NCBI GenBank assembly: GCA_022575985.1
Contig: JAKSXM010000014.1
Span: 11,532,001 to 11,596,000 of the forward strand
From: Anagrus nilaparvatae
Lineage: Eukaryota; Arthropoda; Insecta; Hymenoptera; Mymaridae
Direction: 5' to 3'
DNA length: 64,000 nt
The first letter of the stretch is position 1. Each line of letters starts with the position of its first letter. This document shows positions 34,087 to 45,386 of this stretch, in pieces. Position numbers and translations under genes: made by a program. The notes below the pieces were generated by a model. It was not told the DNA's origin. It searched no databases and saw only the letters and a list, made by a program, of their open reading frames with translations.

Positions 34087-36575
34087 GTAATTTGACAAAG
34101 TATTATATTTATGAGCCAATGACAAATTAGACAAAGTATTAGATTTAAATTAATGTGAAAATAAGTTTTTATTATAAAAAGCAGAATTAGCGAATTGTTA
34201 GGTATTATAGTTTTTTAGGAATTAAATTTTATTTTCTTTTAGTTATAAAGTTTTATTCAATATTGTAAAATAATGAATAAAAAAATTCAACAGCATTATT
34301 ACACAAATTTTACTTGTAACATTTTAATTTTGATACAAGATTTTAATAAAGTATTATTTAAATGCATCTTTTAATAAAATAAATTAATAAAAAATAAGCA
34401 CGCTTTCTGATTGTATATATTTTTTTTTTATTAAAAATCAAACCAATAAAAGAATTAATTTTCTATTCTAAAAAAAAATTTTTAAATAAATCAATAAAGG
34501 CCTTTTTTTAAAAAATTTCACGTTTTTATATTTTTGTACATGCAATTTAATTCTCAAAATTTTGTTGTACATGTATTTAAATAAAAGAAAAAAAAAATTA
34601 TGCTAAAATTTTTTATACCCTAAAATACTATAAAATTTTTAATATTTACGTTGATTATACTTAATTGAACTAGAGGGTAAAACAAACATTTATCATTTTC
34701 ATTTTCGAGATAACCACATATCTTTATATTTTGAGTGTCCCTGATGTAAAAAACGCATTTTTAAAAAAATTACGTATTTTTTAAAAACTTTTTTTTCTCG
34801 ATTTTTTCAATTTTTTAATAATTATGACCATAATTCCAGAAAATTTTTTTTCCAGATTGTAGCCCATGAAAAACTTTAAAAAATACCTCCCTACACATTT
34901 TATTTTGACGTCATGAAATTTCTTAAGAAATAAATGTTTTTTTTTTTAAATTTTGTTTAATTTTGTTTAATTTTTCAGTAATTAATTAAGCCCAGAAATC
35001 TCCAAAAAAAATTTTTAGTTTGTAGTGCATGAAAAACTGAAAAAAAGGCTTATGCATATTTTTTTTTAGCCAAGGAAATTTTTATTTTTAGAAAATATTA
35101 TTAAACTTTATTTGCCAACTACAAAAAATAATGCATAGATTTAACACACTCAATTGTGAATTTTTATAATACAAATATTTTATAATAGAAATTAGTGTTT
35201 CTTTTTCTAATTTTTCACTTTTTTCACAAATTAAAACCAGGATAAAGAAATAATTTATAATAAAAAATGAAACAATAATCATTGTTAGAAATTTAAATCC
35301 GTTAAATTACAAATTTAAATGAATTTGTTTTTTGTATGCTGCATTTCTTTTTGTTTTAATTTTTTTTTTTTTCAAATAAAATCAGTATATGAATTTTATA
35401 ACTTGAAATAAATTTTCTTTGTTTATGTGAATAAGGAACAATAAAAAACACTTAATTTCTTTTAAATGAATACTTTTTTTATAAAAAAAATTAAAATGAA
35501 TCACTCAATTACCTACAAATATTTGTATAAATTTTGATTTACATGCAAAAGGGCATCCTTTTATTATTATTATTATAAGTTATTTTTTATTTTATTTATT
35601 ATAAACAATTATTAGAAAAAAAAACACGCCTAAGTTCTTTGGTATGGCTTTGGTTCTCTCATACTTTCTTCTAATACCAACCATTCCTGTCCAACATGAC
35701 TTGTAACAGATGATACACCATCGGTAGCAGTACCAAGTATCGAGCTGACTCACCCAAGCACTTCAAATATTACTAATATTTTATTGTTTTGATCTACTGG
35801 TTAGAAATTTGTCTAAAACTGGTTAATATTTATCATCTGAAAAATCATCGAGAAGCTAAACATCATTATTTTTAGGACCTCAAAACCATTTGGTTTAAAT
35901 AAATCATTAAATTTAACGTTTAAATGTAATTAGGCTACCTTATCAAGAATAGATTTTTCATGTGATTTTATTGTATTTTGATTAAAATTTATATTCTTGT
36001 TGCTCAAACACTGCTTTGTAGTTCTTGTTTTGGAGAAACATATCATCACTAATTTTTTAGCACACATAGCTTCTCCATAACTTCATTTTTATCTTTAGTA
36101 ACTTCTTGTGTTTATCAGCAATATTCCTTTTTCTCTTCTGCTTATAGTTATATCAAACTACAGGTTGACATCATGATATATAAGTATCGCTCTTATTAAT
36201 ATCTTGGTTGATATTAACATTTAATATAAATAATAATAATATGCAAACATATCACATTTTCTACTTGCTATACACAATTTGATATCATCAAGAATAATTC
36301 ATTTACTTAATTTTTTTATGAATAAAATGAAAATCAGAAATACATATAATTAAATTTTTTAATAATTTAATTGGAGTTTTTGTTACAAAACATATTTATT
36401 TTGTTTTACTATTTTTATTTATTTATATTATGCTAAAATAAATTTGAATAAATATTCATTTTATTAATGCAGACGTTTTTTTTTTATATAACTATGTAAC
36501 ACAATTTTTATTCACTATTTATTTAGTTCATTAAATAAAAAAAAATTATTTGTTGGCATTTATTTACAGCATAAT
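34087..36575. other. 3' noncoding part of P-type element
   Basis: About 2.5 kb of AT-rich sequence. Polyadenylation-like AATAAA words occur after the stop. A degenerate ~160-bp duplication lies at 34,800-35,060 (ATTATGACCATAATTCC...GTAGCCCATGAAAAACT and its copy ending GTAGTGCATGAAAAACT). The first motif also occurs near 30,600 in the intron. No gene seen. Confidence 0.55.
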
Positions 36576-36740
36576 AAATAAAAAAAACCGGCTGCTATAT
36601 TCTTTTAACGCGCTACCTTGTCGCGCATGGTGCGATAAAGACAACTGGGGTTAGCTAGCATTTTTTCTATATGTCTATCCTTTAGATGTCTTTTACGGTG
36701 AAACGCATTGATGGCTGTATCTATACCTTATAAATCTATG
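36576..36740 (-). repeat. Right terminal inverted repeat of P-type element
   Basis: Inverse of 26,767-26,930, ending CCTTATAAATCTATG directly before the TTTACTGA duplication. Confidence 0.93.
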
Positions 36741-36748
36741 TTTACTGA

Positions 36749-38516
36749 TTGAATTTTCCTTTGATTTAAATCAAGATAAGTTTATGATTATGTGATACTA
36801 CACAAATGTAGAAAAGATGAATCATGAGAAGTTTTTGATTTAAATAAGAAAAATTTTGATGAGATATTTAAAGAAAACTTATTTGAAATATCAAGAACGG
36901 AGGGAGAGTGTAAAAGAAAACAAAGTTAAAAAAATTTTGATTAAAATAGAAAATTTTATTATCTATTCATAAATAAAATTGATCGAAAATCTGATCATTA
37001 CAATAAATTAATGCAATTTTTTAAAATAGATGGGGAGAGTAGATATTGTAGCAAGCTATATCTTATAAAATTGCATATAATTTGTCTTTTACAAAATGAA
37101 TAGAAATCGTATATCATGTAAACTTGTAGAAAACTATTAATGAAATTAATCGATTTTAGGTAGCATAATTAATTTTTCAGATTCGAGAAAAATAGAAAAG
37201 ATGAAAATACTATATTTCAGAGGATTTTGATAATTAGAAAATTTAAGATTAGAAGTCAAAATATTCTACAAAAATAAAACATTTAATGATAAATACATGA
37301 AATTTAAATTATAAGATGAATGGACGTGAAAAGCCTGTATTAACGACGTAGATAAATAAATTTAAATCTAAACTCTTGCAGTTCTTAACTATGATAGAAT
37401 TAGATGAGTCTCAAGAAATAGAATGAGTATCCTTCATTAACGAAGATTAAGAATGGTTCTATTTACATACACTAAAAGTAGGACTAATTTACCTATTAAT
37501 TGGTGACAATTTTAAAATTACTTATTAAAATTAGATGCAGCAATAATTTTGAGTAATAGCGTGGTTCAGTTAAAATTAAACTAAAGAAAAGAATTTTAAA
37601 TTATTCATGATATACAATGTTCAAATATAGAAAAATGATTTAAGAAGATTCTTTAAAATGACGTGAAAAAGCATAAAATTGAAGTCAACTCAGAACTCAA
37701 TAGAATGAAAAGAAAGATAAATTTTCATAAGAATTTCAGAGAAATAAGATATTTTAATCATTTGAGTATGTGAAAAGTATGAACAAATTTCTTAATGACT
37801 TAAAGAAAATGAAAGTTATATTAGACGAGACACATTAAAATTATATTATAACATTGGCATTGAATTGAAAACGTTTACAAAAATCATATGGAATGAAATG
37901 ATCCTTATTAAAGAAAATGGCTAATTATTATATTGCAAAAAGATTTTAGATGAGTACTGAAAATTTTAATGAAACTGAAATTAACTTTTTAGGAGACAAC
38001 TAGACTATTATCAAATAGTTCATTTATTACTTTAAAGAAGTAAATCTGTAGCTTTGAGTTATATATGTTTGAGGGTACATTCAAAACTAATTGGTTGCGA
38101 ACAATATGAATTATAAAATTCTTAATTGACAAGCAGGTTTGTATTAAGATTATTTTAGAGCTGTAATTAATCTGATAAATTTCTCAAGCACAATATTTTT
38201 TATGATGCTTTATACTAGAAAAGAAAAGTTACAAATACAGTTTCTTTAGACTAACGTCAAAACTAATAATAACGCCAGTGTTCCTTGGTTCGATGACGAT
38301 ATTACTTAATCTCGTAATTTTGTGATGTTTGTGTTAAAGATGTGTGATAGCAATAAATTTAGGCGTGAACTTGATGTGAAAAGATTGTGTTCTAGAGTGT
38401 GTTGTAAAAGAGTGTTTATGATTTAGATGAGCTAATAATATTCATTTGATATGTTTTTGATTATTTTGTTTCAGATAAGAAACTAGCTGTTGGATGTGCT
38501 CGAGATCGGGAGGGAG
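36749..38516. other. LTR-element interior, right part, ending in polypurine tract
   Basis: AT-rich, no readable pol or gag. The final GGGAGGGAG (38,508-38,516) abuts the 3' LTR and fits a polypurine tract for plus-strand priming. Similar purine words recur at ~36,898 and ~37,030. Confidence 0.55.
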
Positions 38517-38781
38517 TGTTGGAATGTTGCCCTCTCTATCACATCCGCTTTATACTATGTGAAGAAGAAAGGGACGCGGAATTCTTAGTGCTTGTATAGC
38601 AGCCGTCGTATCGACATCGTACTTACTATATATGTATGGGCGTATTTATTATTTAATTATTAGTTATATCTTAATTGTAATTTAGACGTGATTATTAAGA
38701 TTGAGGCTTAGACTTGAATAAACAATAAGTGTTCACTTAATATAAATAAGTGTATTATATTAATAACCCATAAACCTAATA
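38517..38781 (+). repeat. 3' LTR
   Basis: TGTTGGAATG to CCTAATA, nearly the same length as the 5' copy and strongly similar. Followed by the ATATA target duplication. Confidence 0.9.
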
Positions 38782-38907
38782 ATATATCTGCAGTTTTTTT
38801 TTTTTAATTTAAAAATTACTCTCTTTGTATTTTACTTTTTTTTCAGGTTCCAAGTTATAATATTCTTGAATTTTTAATTATAATATTCTTGATTTTTTTT
38901 ATTTTAG

Positions 38908-39079
38908 GCCATTACATGTTTAAAGAAAGCATGTTTTCTAAATCCTTTATCTGCTTGTGCATCTTGTAATCTTGGGAGTACATTATTAGCTATGGGACAA
39001 GCGTCATCAGCTATGCTTTATTTTTATGCAGCAAGTCTTATTCAACCGAACAGTTATATACCATTTCTATTTTTATCAA
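38908..39079 (+). CDS. Host exon encoding tetratricopeptide (TPR) repeats
   Basis: A strong acceptor (TTTTTTTTATTTTAG) at 38,907 and consensus donor (CAA|GTAAGT) at 39,080 bound a 172-nt exon open in one frame. It reads AITCLKKACFLNPL, SCNLGSTLLAMGQASSAMLY and FYAASLIQP. Spacing of LG, A, A and P fits a TPR helix pair preceded by the end of another TPR (A..CLKKA..LNP). TPR proteins are scaffolds; the layout recalls the BBS4/TTC group, but one exon cannot identify it. It lies about 120 bp after the Copia-like element, so the nested elements sit in its upstream intron. No other exon was recognised in the window. Confidence 0.65.
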
Positions 39080-39574
39080 GTAAGTACAAACGTTATACTC
39101 ATTTTTTTAAGGAATTAGAAAGATTAATTCTCTGACTTCCTTCTTTTACGTACTCTTTATATTTTTGTGACGTAAATTATCACGTGTTATACATTTTATT
39201 TGCATTTTTATGTAAAATTAAACATTATTATTATTAATTAAATACTTTATCTAATAATTATTTAATAATAAGATATTATTTAAACTATAAAATTAAATAT
39301 AACAAACTATGTGAGTGATTAAAATTTGTTATACACCTAGTCATAAAAAATGTAATATGTAGATGACTAATATCAGTGGGTTAAGGAACGTAAGAAACTC
39401 TTAGTAGAACTTGGACTGATCACTGATCAGCTTTAAAATTTAAATGGTACATCTATATAACACTTATTTTGCTTTAATTTAAAACTTTAAAAAATTAAAA
39501 ATCGCAATATAAGATTAGGTATCAGTTAACAGATAGGTGTCAAAAGGATTGTTTCACATTGAACTTGAAAATAG
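39080..39574. other. Intron of TPR gene, no further feature
   Basis: AT-rich sequence after the donor site. No exon or element recognised until the PLE terminal repeat. Confidence 0.5.
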
Positions 39575-39644
39575 CAAAAAATTCAATGGGATACGACCTT
39601 GTTGGAATATTTTAAAATAAAAAACAAATTTTTTTTTTATTTTG

Positions 39645-39675
39645 CGTTTCGTTATCCGACCGATGACCTTATCAA
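39645..39675 (-). ncRNA. PLE 3' hairpin, hammerhead-like
   Basis: The minus strand reads TTGATAAGGTCATCGG, then CGGATAACGAAACG. It has the same TTGATAAGG...CGAAACG layout as the other two PLE copies, with an imperfect stem. Confidence 0.45.
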
Positions 39676-40189
39676 AGACCTTTATTAAACAATAAAAAAT
39701 TTTTTTCATATTACAACATGATTCTTATAAAAATTTATTATACATATAATATTAAAAATTAAAAATTAAATTTTTCATACCATCATATATTAATATTTCT
39801 AGGAACCCTAAATCTATTTTTTTTCTTTTACTAATTACCAAAATTCAAATTCTAATTTATGTTGAAGAATTTTATTCTAAAGAATTTTACTCAATAATAT
39901 TTCATAAGAAGGACTAAATTTTTTTAAATCTGATATTACATTTAATGCTTCATTTTAATATTTTTTTATATAAAAAACTTCAACTAAGTCTCTTTTCTTT
40001 ACTTTATTTTCTTTCTTATGTAATATTTAAAATCCTTTAAAATCAAATTTATGTTCATTACCATTATCTTTAGTATTTTTTATATGTAATGATATTACAC
40101 TATAATTACAAATATATAAATTTTTAAAAAAATATATAAAAAAATAATCAAATATATAAAAACAATATGTTATTTATTAAATATTATTG

Positions 40190-40858
40190 CACTATAATTA
40201 CTTTCACTTCTAAAATAATTCTTTTCATGTTCCACAAATATCCTAGTACTAGCTAATCTACCTATTTGTCCAATATATCTATCACAATCTTTACAACTTA
40301 TAGAATATGCTATATTTTTATTTTGTTCTTTAGTCTAGAAATTTACTTTTTCTCCATCTTTCTAACAATTTAAATAATAAAACCCTAACTTTATCAGATG
40401 AATCTTCATCAAGTTTTAAATATAAATTTTTATCACTAAGTAGTTTTTCTATACTATTATTATATTATTCTAATAATAACAAAACTGTTAAATTACCTTT
40501 ATCTGCTTTTGTAAAAATTATATCAGTATTAGAATTCAAAAATTGTCTTAGTTCTTCAAATGATTCTTTTATAAAAATATCTAATTGAGATAATTTTTGA
40601 TTTTTATCTAAGTAATTATTCATATGATTTAATATAAAAATGCATGTTATTCAATTTATTACAAACACCTGTTACCTTAAAATGATATAAATTATTATGT
40701 CTACTATTCAATAAGAATTCTTTTCTAGCCAAAGTTCTTCTTATTTTAATATCATTATTGATGTATTTTTTGATTAGACTTACAGTTACTTTATTATATC
40801 TTTCTTTAATTTCTTGTAAAAACATTATTATCTTCCAGTTGTCAAATGTAGATGTAAT
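40190..40858 (-). pseudogene. Penelope-like protein remains (N-terminal part fused to GIY-YIG by deletion)
   Basis: From the high-coordinate end, the minus strand reads ERYNKVTVSLIKKYINNDIK and LLNSRHNNLYHFKV; then IIFTKADKGNLTVLL (the conserved ADKGN segment before the PLE RT), SDKNLYLKLDED and directly IAYSISCKDCDRYIGQIGRL with FVEHE, the GIY-YIG start. The whole RT palm is missing between the last two. The first 87 bases of the 40,616-40,945 open stretch belong to the inserted R1 copy. Confidence 0.75.
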
Positions 40859-40868
40859 AACACTATTC

Positions 40869-43216
40869 GAGTCCTCTAGGCTGGAACGTCTCAAAGATGG
40901 ACGAAGACAGATTCGAAGAGTATCTTCGAATCGAGTCAGCGTCAATCCCCGCTTGGCATGGAGGGGCTACAAGTCCCCACGAGGCTGAAATCTTAGTTAA
41001 GAAAGTAACGTCTCTATTACGTGGGGCTTGTGATGCCTCGATGCCTCGCCGCAGGCCCTGGAAAGGGAGAAAGCCAGTGTACTGGTGGAATCCCGAAATA
41101 GCTGAGCTCCGAAAGGAATGCCATAGGACGCGACGAAGGGCGCAAAGAGCACGGGACAGACCTGAGGCTGCTTTGCTTTCGCAGGAACACAAGGACGCCA
41201 AACACCGGCTGGCCAAGGCCATCCGCCAAAGCAAGGCTCGATGTCTGCGTGCATTACGGGAAGATGTAAATAAGGATCCCTGGGGCCTAGGCTACAAAGT
41301 CGTAATGGGCAAGTTGAACCGGGGGTCTGACAATATGATGGACGCGGTGTCGACCGAACGGATCGTCAATGCTCTCTTCCCTGAAAGGCCCATCCGGGAA
41401 AACCCGGGTGAGGTTATACCCAGGGAGGAAGTGCCGCTGTTCAGCAAAGGCGAGATGGTCAAGGCCATAAAGGCCATGAAAAATGGCAAGGCGCCGGGGC
41501 CGGATGGGATACCAGGGGAAGTGCTCAAAAGAGCGGTCAAAGTGGTCCCTGTTATCCTGTTAAGCATGTTCAATGCGTGTTTGGTGGCGGGAGTGTTTCC
41601 AAAGCAGTGGAAGGTGGCACGTCTCGTGCTCTTGAACAAGGGCAAGGGGGGAGCCCCGGACTCTCCATCGTCTTACAGACCTTTGTGTATGTTAAATACT
41701 ATTGGTAAGGTGATGGAGAGCATGCTCCGGGCAAGGCTCAGAAAGGCAATCGAGGAGGGCGGTGGTCTCTCCGAGGAGCAGCATGGTTTTCGTGAAGGGC
41801 GTTCCACGATAGACGCCATCCGGCGCGTCGTGGATACCGTAGAGGCTGAGAGAAAAAGGGGGCCTGCAAACTGCAGGGACGTCCTGCTGGTAACGATTGA
41901 CGTCAAAAACGCTTTTAACTCGGCCAGGTGGGATGACATGATCCGGTCTCTCGAGTACGATTTCCAGATACCTAGGTATCTGGGTAACGTACTAAAGGAT
42001 TACCTGCGGGACCGGAGACTGCTCTACGACACGCTCGATGGCAGGCGTGAAAGGGTGTTAAGTGCAGGCATCGCGCAAGGTTCGGTTCTCGGACCTGACC
42101 TGTGGAATGCCTTTTACGATGGCTTGTTGCGCGTCCACCTCCCGGAAGGAGTTTCCCTGATCGGGTACGCCGACGATGTGGCCCTGACCTTAACGGGCAG
42201 GGACATTGAAGTGACCCAGGAGAGGTTGAATCTAGTCATGAGACGGATCAACCTCTGGATGGGCGAGCACGGGCTCCAGCTTGCGATCCCAAAAACGGAG
42301 ATCGTATTGCTGACCCGTTGAAGGGTTCCCACCGATTTCGATGTAATTATCGACGACGGCGGAAACCCTCACACGATCCGAACCAGAACATCGGTGAAAT
42401 ACCTGGGAGTTCAGCTTGATAACAAGCTGACCTTCTGGGAGCAATTTCAGAGGTCGTGTGAAAAGGCAGCGTCGGCCGCATCCTCCCTGTCAAGGCTCAT
42501 GGCCAACATTGGGGGACCCAAACCAGGGAAGCGGAGGCTCCTGATGTCAGTCGTCAACTCTGTCCTGCTCTACAATTCAGAAGTCTGGGCGAAGACCACA
42601 GAAACTGCCAAGTACAGACGAAAAATATCGTCGGTACAGAGGCAGGCGGCAGTGAGGATCGCCTGCGGATACCACACGGTATCTCTAGAGGCGATCCAGG
42701 TTGTTGCTTCGGTGATACCCATTGACCTGCTAGCGTTGGAGCGGAAATTCATCTACGAGAGCGTAGATGAGCGCGAAGTGGCTTCCACTCGCGCCCGCTT
42801 CAACTCTATGAAAGCATGGAAGAAACGATGGAAAAAGAACCAAGAGAAAAATGCCCTGTGGACGCGCAGATTGATCTCAGACCTGCAGGCATGGATGGGT
42901 CGACAGCATGGGGAGGTGGATTTCTACCTTACCCAGTTCTTAACTGGACACGGGTACTTCCGTGTCATGTTGAAGCATTGGCATAAGGTGGCATAAGGCA
43001 ACAAAGGAGTGCTTGCACTGTCCGGGCGTGGATGATACAGTAGAGCACACATTCTTCGAATGTGTTCGCTACTCGAAGGGGCGCCCGCCCTTCCCGATTT
43101 GGAGGCCGGAGACGGTGGTCCCGGAAATGCTACGGAGTTCCGAAAACTGGAACAAAGTAGCAGAGTACGTAAGGACCACCTTGTTGGAGAAGAAGGAGGA
43201 GGGCTTTCTATCGTAG
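40869..43216 (+). pseudogene. R1-clade ORF2: reverse transcriptase and CCHC C-terminus
   Basis: Open from the insertion edge to TGA at 42,321, in frame with the next open stretch (42,322-42,996): one stop, where the sister copy at 52.5-53.7 kb has Arg. RT motifs: SYRPLCMLNTIGKVMES, EQHGFREGRSTIDAI, LLVTIDVKNAFNSARWDDM, GIAQGSVLGPDLWNAFYDGL, IGYADDVALTLTG (catalytic YADD) and YLGVQLDNKLTFWEQF. A frameshift at ~42,990 separates the end, CLHCPGVDDTVEHTFFEC (C-x2-C-x8-H-x4-C), typical of R1. The endonuclease is missing through 5' truncation. Confidence 0.9.
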
Positions 43217-43517
43217 AGAGCTCTCCTGCCCCTAGGCAGGGGGGAAGGCAGCGGCCAGCTGCCTAGGCTGCGCGTCCCAAACTGAAGTTATACCTGCAAA
43301 GGGAGTTCCGGTTTGGGACAAACAAGCGCGGGGGGTTTAAAGTGTGTTTATCCAGTAAGAATCTGGGGCGTAGCCGGCGACCGCGTTCGCCGGTAGTCTC
43401 CCAGTTGTACACTTTGTACGACTGGGCGGTCATGGAAATTTGCGGGTCTTTAAGGCCCGCAAACACTCCATGGCTGATGCAAGATTCACATATTTCCCAT
43501 AAAAAAAAAAAAAAAAA
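43217..43517 (+). other. R1 copy 3' UTR with two hairpins and poly-A
   Basis: CCCAGTTGTAC...GTACGACTGGG (43,400-43,426) and TTTGCGGGTCTTTAAGGCCC(GCAAA) (43,439-43,463) form strong stems upstream of the 17-base A-run. Such 3' structures are plausible RT recognition sites (inference). Confidence 0.7.
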
Positions 43518-43632
43518 CACTATTCTGGTCAAAGTGTTTTTATTCAATTTAATTGGTTAAACGTCCAAATGATTCTTTCAAAAAATTCAATAGGATGCGA
43601 CCTTATTGGACTATTTTAAAATAAAAAACAAA

Positions 43633-44431
43633 GGTTTTCAAAGGATTCGTTTTTAAAGGATTCCTACATCTGCTACGTAATTATTGAAAATTTTTTTGTT
43701 CAAAATTTTTTACGTAAAAAAATTTTAAAAATATCATTATTTTTTTTTTTGGACGTAGTACCAAATTTATTTCTATGAAAATATTAATGCCTAGAATTAT
43801 TGTTTTACTCCATATCTCACAAACTAATTTAAAACACTAATTTTTTTTTTATTTTTGGATATAAAACATAATTTTTTTTTATGAAAGTATTAATTTTTAC
43901 ATGATTCTCACTTGATATTTTCAATTGGTTAATTTTTGAAAACTTTTTCTCTCAAAGTTTTGCCAAAAAATAGAAGAAACAATAAATTTTTTATTAATAT
44001 TATTCAAAATTATTTAAAATTTTGAAAAAATTGTATTTTAAAAATACAATTCACGTTCCTATGAATTTTATTAAATAAAAAATTATTTAAATTTTCTTAT
44101 AAAGATAATTCTTAAAAAGAATTACTTTTAATAAGAAATTTATGCACATAATGGAACAAAAAAATATTAATTGGTCTATTTCGATGCACTAAATTCCGCG
44201 CAAATAACATGGGCGACTGAGACTTCCGTCTTCTATGAACACACATATTGAACTAAAACAACTGAAAGTTGCTGTCTTCATGAAAAACCCTACGGCTCTA
44301 AGGATTTTGGTATTTGATTTTAAAAATCCATGCAACCGAGCACTTGAATTTTCCTATTCATATAACATGGAAATTTTGAAATTAAATTAAAAATATTAAT
44401 CGTAGAAATTGAGTAAACATTTTTAATTAAC
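43633..44431. repeat. Spacer with two reverse-orientation units of the 9.2-10.5 kb repeat
   Basis: Minus strand at ~43,742-43,792 reads TTTTCATAGAAATAAATTTG then GTACTACGTCCAAA, and at ~43,850-43,895 ACTTTCATAAA with a TATATCC block. Both match the unit at 9,181-10,560. The remainder to 44,431 shows no gene. Confidence 0.6.
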
Positions 44432-45130
44432 TTAACAAAAATCGAATTCTAATATATTTGTATATTCGGGAGCAAATGGTGCATCTGAATAGTTGTTTAA
44501 CTCTTCCTCCCAGTTTTGTTCCTTATCTTCATCAAAAATAACTGAAAAATCCAGCAACTTATTATTATTAACCTCCTTTTTTGGGGGTTCATTTTTCATC
44601 TTTGCATTGTTTAAACGTATCATAATATTTTTGTATATTTTTTTAAAACATTTGAATCTTTCTTTCTCTAATTCTTGTCCCCAAGAAGTTTTTGCAAATT
44701 CTTTTTTTATGTCTTGGGTCTAAACTAAGGGAAGCATACAGTGCTGTAGAACCAATTATATTGTCTAAAGTGCTTTAAAAGTTTAGTTTGACCTTTCTGA
44801 AAAGCTTCTATTAAAATTCTATCTAATCGCGATCGATCATTTTTTTTTTTTAAATCAGACGTCATCTTTTCGACTTTATCAAGTAAAATGTTGAATGCTA
44901 AAACTGCAGTGGAAAGCGTGGGGTACTTTTCAGCTGATAAAAGATCTGATACATCTTTAAAAATTTGTAAGTATGATATGATATCTACAGCATCCCATTC
45001 AATTTCAAGTAGTCTAAGCTCTCTCATTTGTAGGTTATTATCACATAACGGTTTTATGTGAGCTTTTAAATTCTCAAAAGCTTCCAACATTTGAAGACAG
45101 CTATTCCATCTTGTAGTTTTTAATAACTAA
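44432..45130 (-). pseudogene. hAT-family transposase fragment
   Basis: The minus strand begins TTRWNSCLQMLEAFENLKAH (TRWNS is the hAT landmark), then EWDAVDIISYLQIFKDVSDL and LSAEKYPTLSTAVLAFNILL, then after a frameshift near 44,725 a SLSLDPRHKKR segment. This is the hAT catalytic-domain C-terminal half (..W..L..L...L.PF...T..LS...YPT....P.). The first acidic residues and the C-terminal dimerisation domain are absent. A tail (44,432-44,623) ends the frame. Confidence 0.75.
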
Positions 45131-45310
45131 TAAATAACTTTTAATAAATATAAATAATTTTTAATGGTTTACACAATCAACGCGTGAAATTCTTTTTCTG
45201 CTAGTATAAATGTGATTGGCGAAATATTTTAAATTTGTTGCGAGGCGAGGCGAGGCGAGTCCGAGATTTACAAACATATGATTGTCAAACTTCGATTTTT
45301 TATTGTTATG
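45131..45310. other. Spacer with GCGAGGC triplication
   Basis: AT-rich, with a short GAGGCGAGGCGAGGCGAG run at 45,242-45,259. No gene. Confidence 0.5.
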
Positions 45311-45386
45311 CATTAATAGTAAAACTGGTAGCGCGCTTGCTTCTCAGCTAGTTAGGTCGGGTTCAAATCCCCTAAAACCCCTTTCA
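45311..45386 (+). other. tRNA-like sequence (possible tRNA pseudogene or SINE head)
   Basis: AAACTGGTAGCGCGC (A-box-like) and GGTCGGGTTCAAATCCC (B-box-like) have tRNA spacing, but the anticodon and acceptor stems do not pair well. Confidence 0.3.

Larger units (their letters stand above)
26759..36748 (+). mobile_element. P-superfamily DNA transposon with exact 8-bp target duplication
   Basis: The element spans 26,767-36,740 (9,974 bp). TTTACTGA is duplicated directly outside (26,759-26,766 and 36,741-36,748); 8-bp duplications are the rule for P elements. The ends carry ~164-bp terminal inverted repeats that are nearly identical. Inside are a spliced THAP gene and a long P/THAP9-type transposase exon, both on the plus strand. 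It sits inside the Copia-like element, so it is younger. Confidence 0.93.
22037..38786 (+). mobile_element. Copia-like LTR retrotransposon with noncoding interior, split by a P-superfamily element
   Basis: Direct LTRs at 22,042-22,307 and 38,517-38,781 are very similar and start TGTTGGAATG, as Copia LTRs do. ATATA lies directly outside both LTRs (22,037-22,041; 38,782-38,786), the expected 5-bp target duplication. The interior without the P element is about 6.2 kb, and no RT, integrase or gag could be read in any frame. It is therefore a decayed or non-autonomous (LARD-like) element. Confidence 0.85.
40859..43525 (+). mobile_element. R1-clade non-LTR retrotransposon, 5'-truncated, with 10-bp target duplication
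   Basis: AACACTATTC occurs at 40,859-40,868 and again at 43,516-43,525, overlapping the end of the poly-A run (43,501-43,517). The copy begins within ORF2 and extends through the RT, C-terminal zinc motif and 3' UTR to poly-A. This is a normal target-primed insertion with 5' truncation, into the PLE relic. The clade is inferred from RT motifs and the C-terminal CCHC box. Confidence 0.9.
39575..43632 (-). mobile_element. Penelope-like element relic with direct terminal repeats, split by an R1-clade insertion
   Basis: A ~54-bp segment (CAAAAAATTCAAT(G/A)GGAT(A/G)CGACCTT...) occurs in the same orientation at 39,575-39,628 and 43,579-43,632, as tandem pLTRs of PLEs do. Between them, on the minus strand, are PLE coding remains (40,190-40,858) and the 3' hairpin (39,645-39,675). 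The RT core is deleted. The R1 copy at 40,869-43,517 interrupts it. Confidence 0.75.

Noticed and set aside
38908..39079. Naming the exon BBS4
   Set aside because: TPR spacing is compatible, but one 57-codon exon is not diagnostic among TPR proteins.
41292..41939. Minus-strand frames over the R1 RT, and plus-strand frames at 53,068-53,706
   Set aside because: Shadows of the GC-richer R1 RT genes on the opposite strand.
45311..45386. Functional tRNA gene
   Set aside because: B-box-like sequence is present, but acceptor and anticodon stems do not pair; kept only as a tRNA-like sequence.
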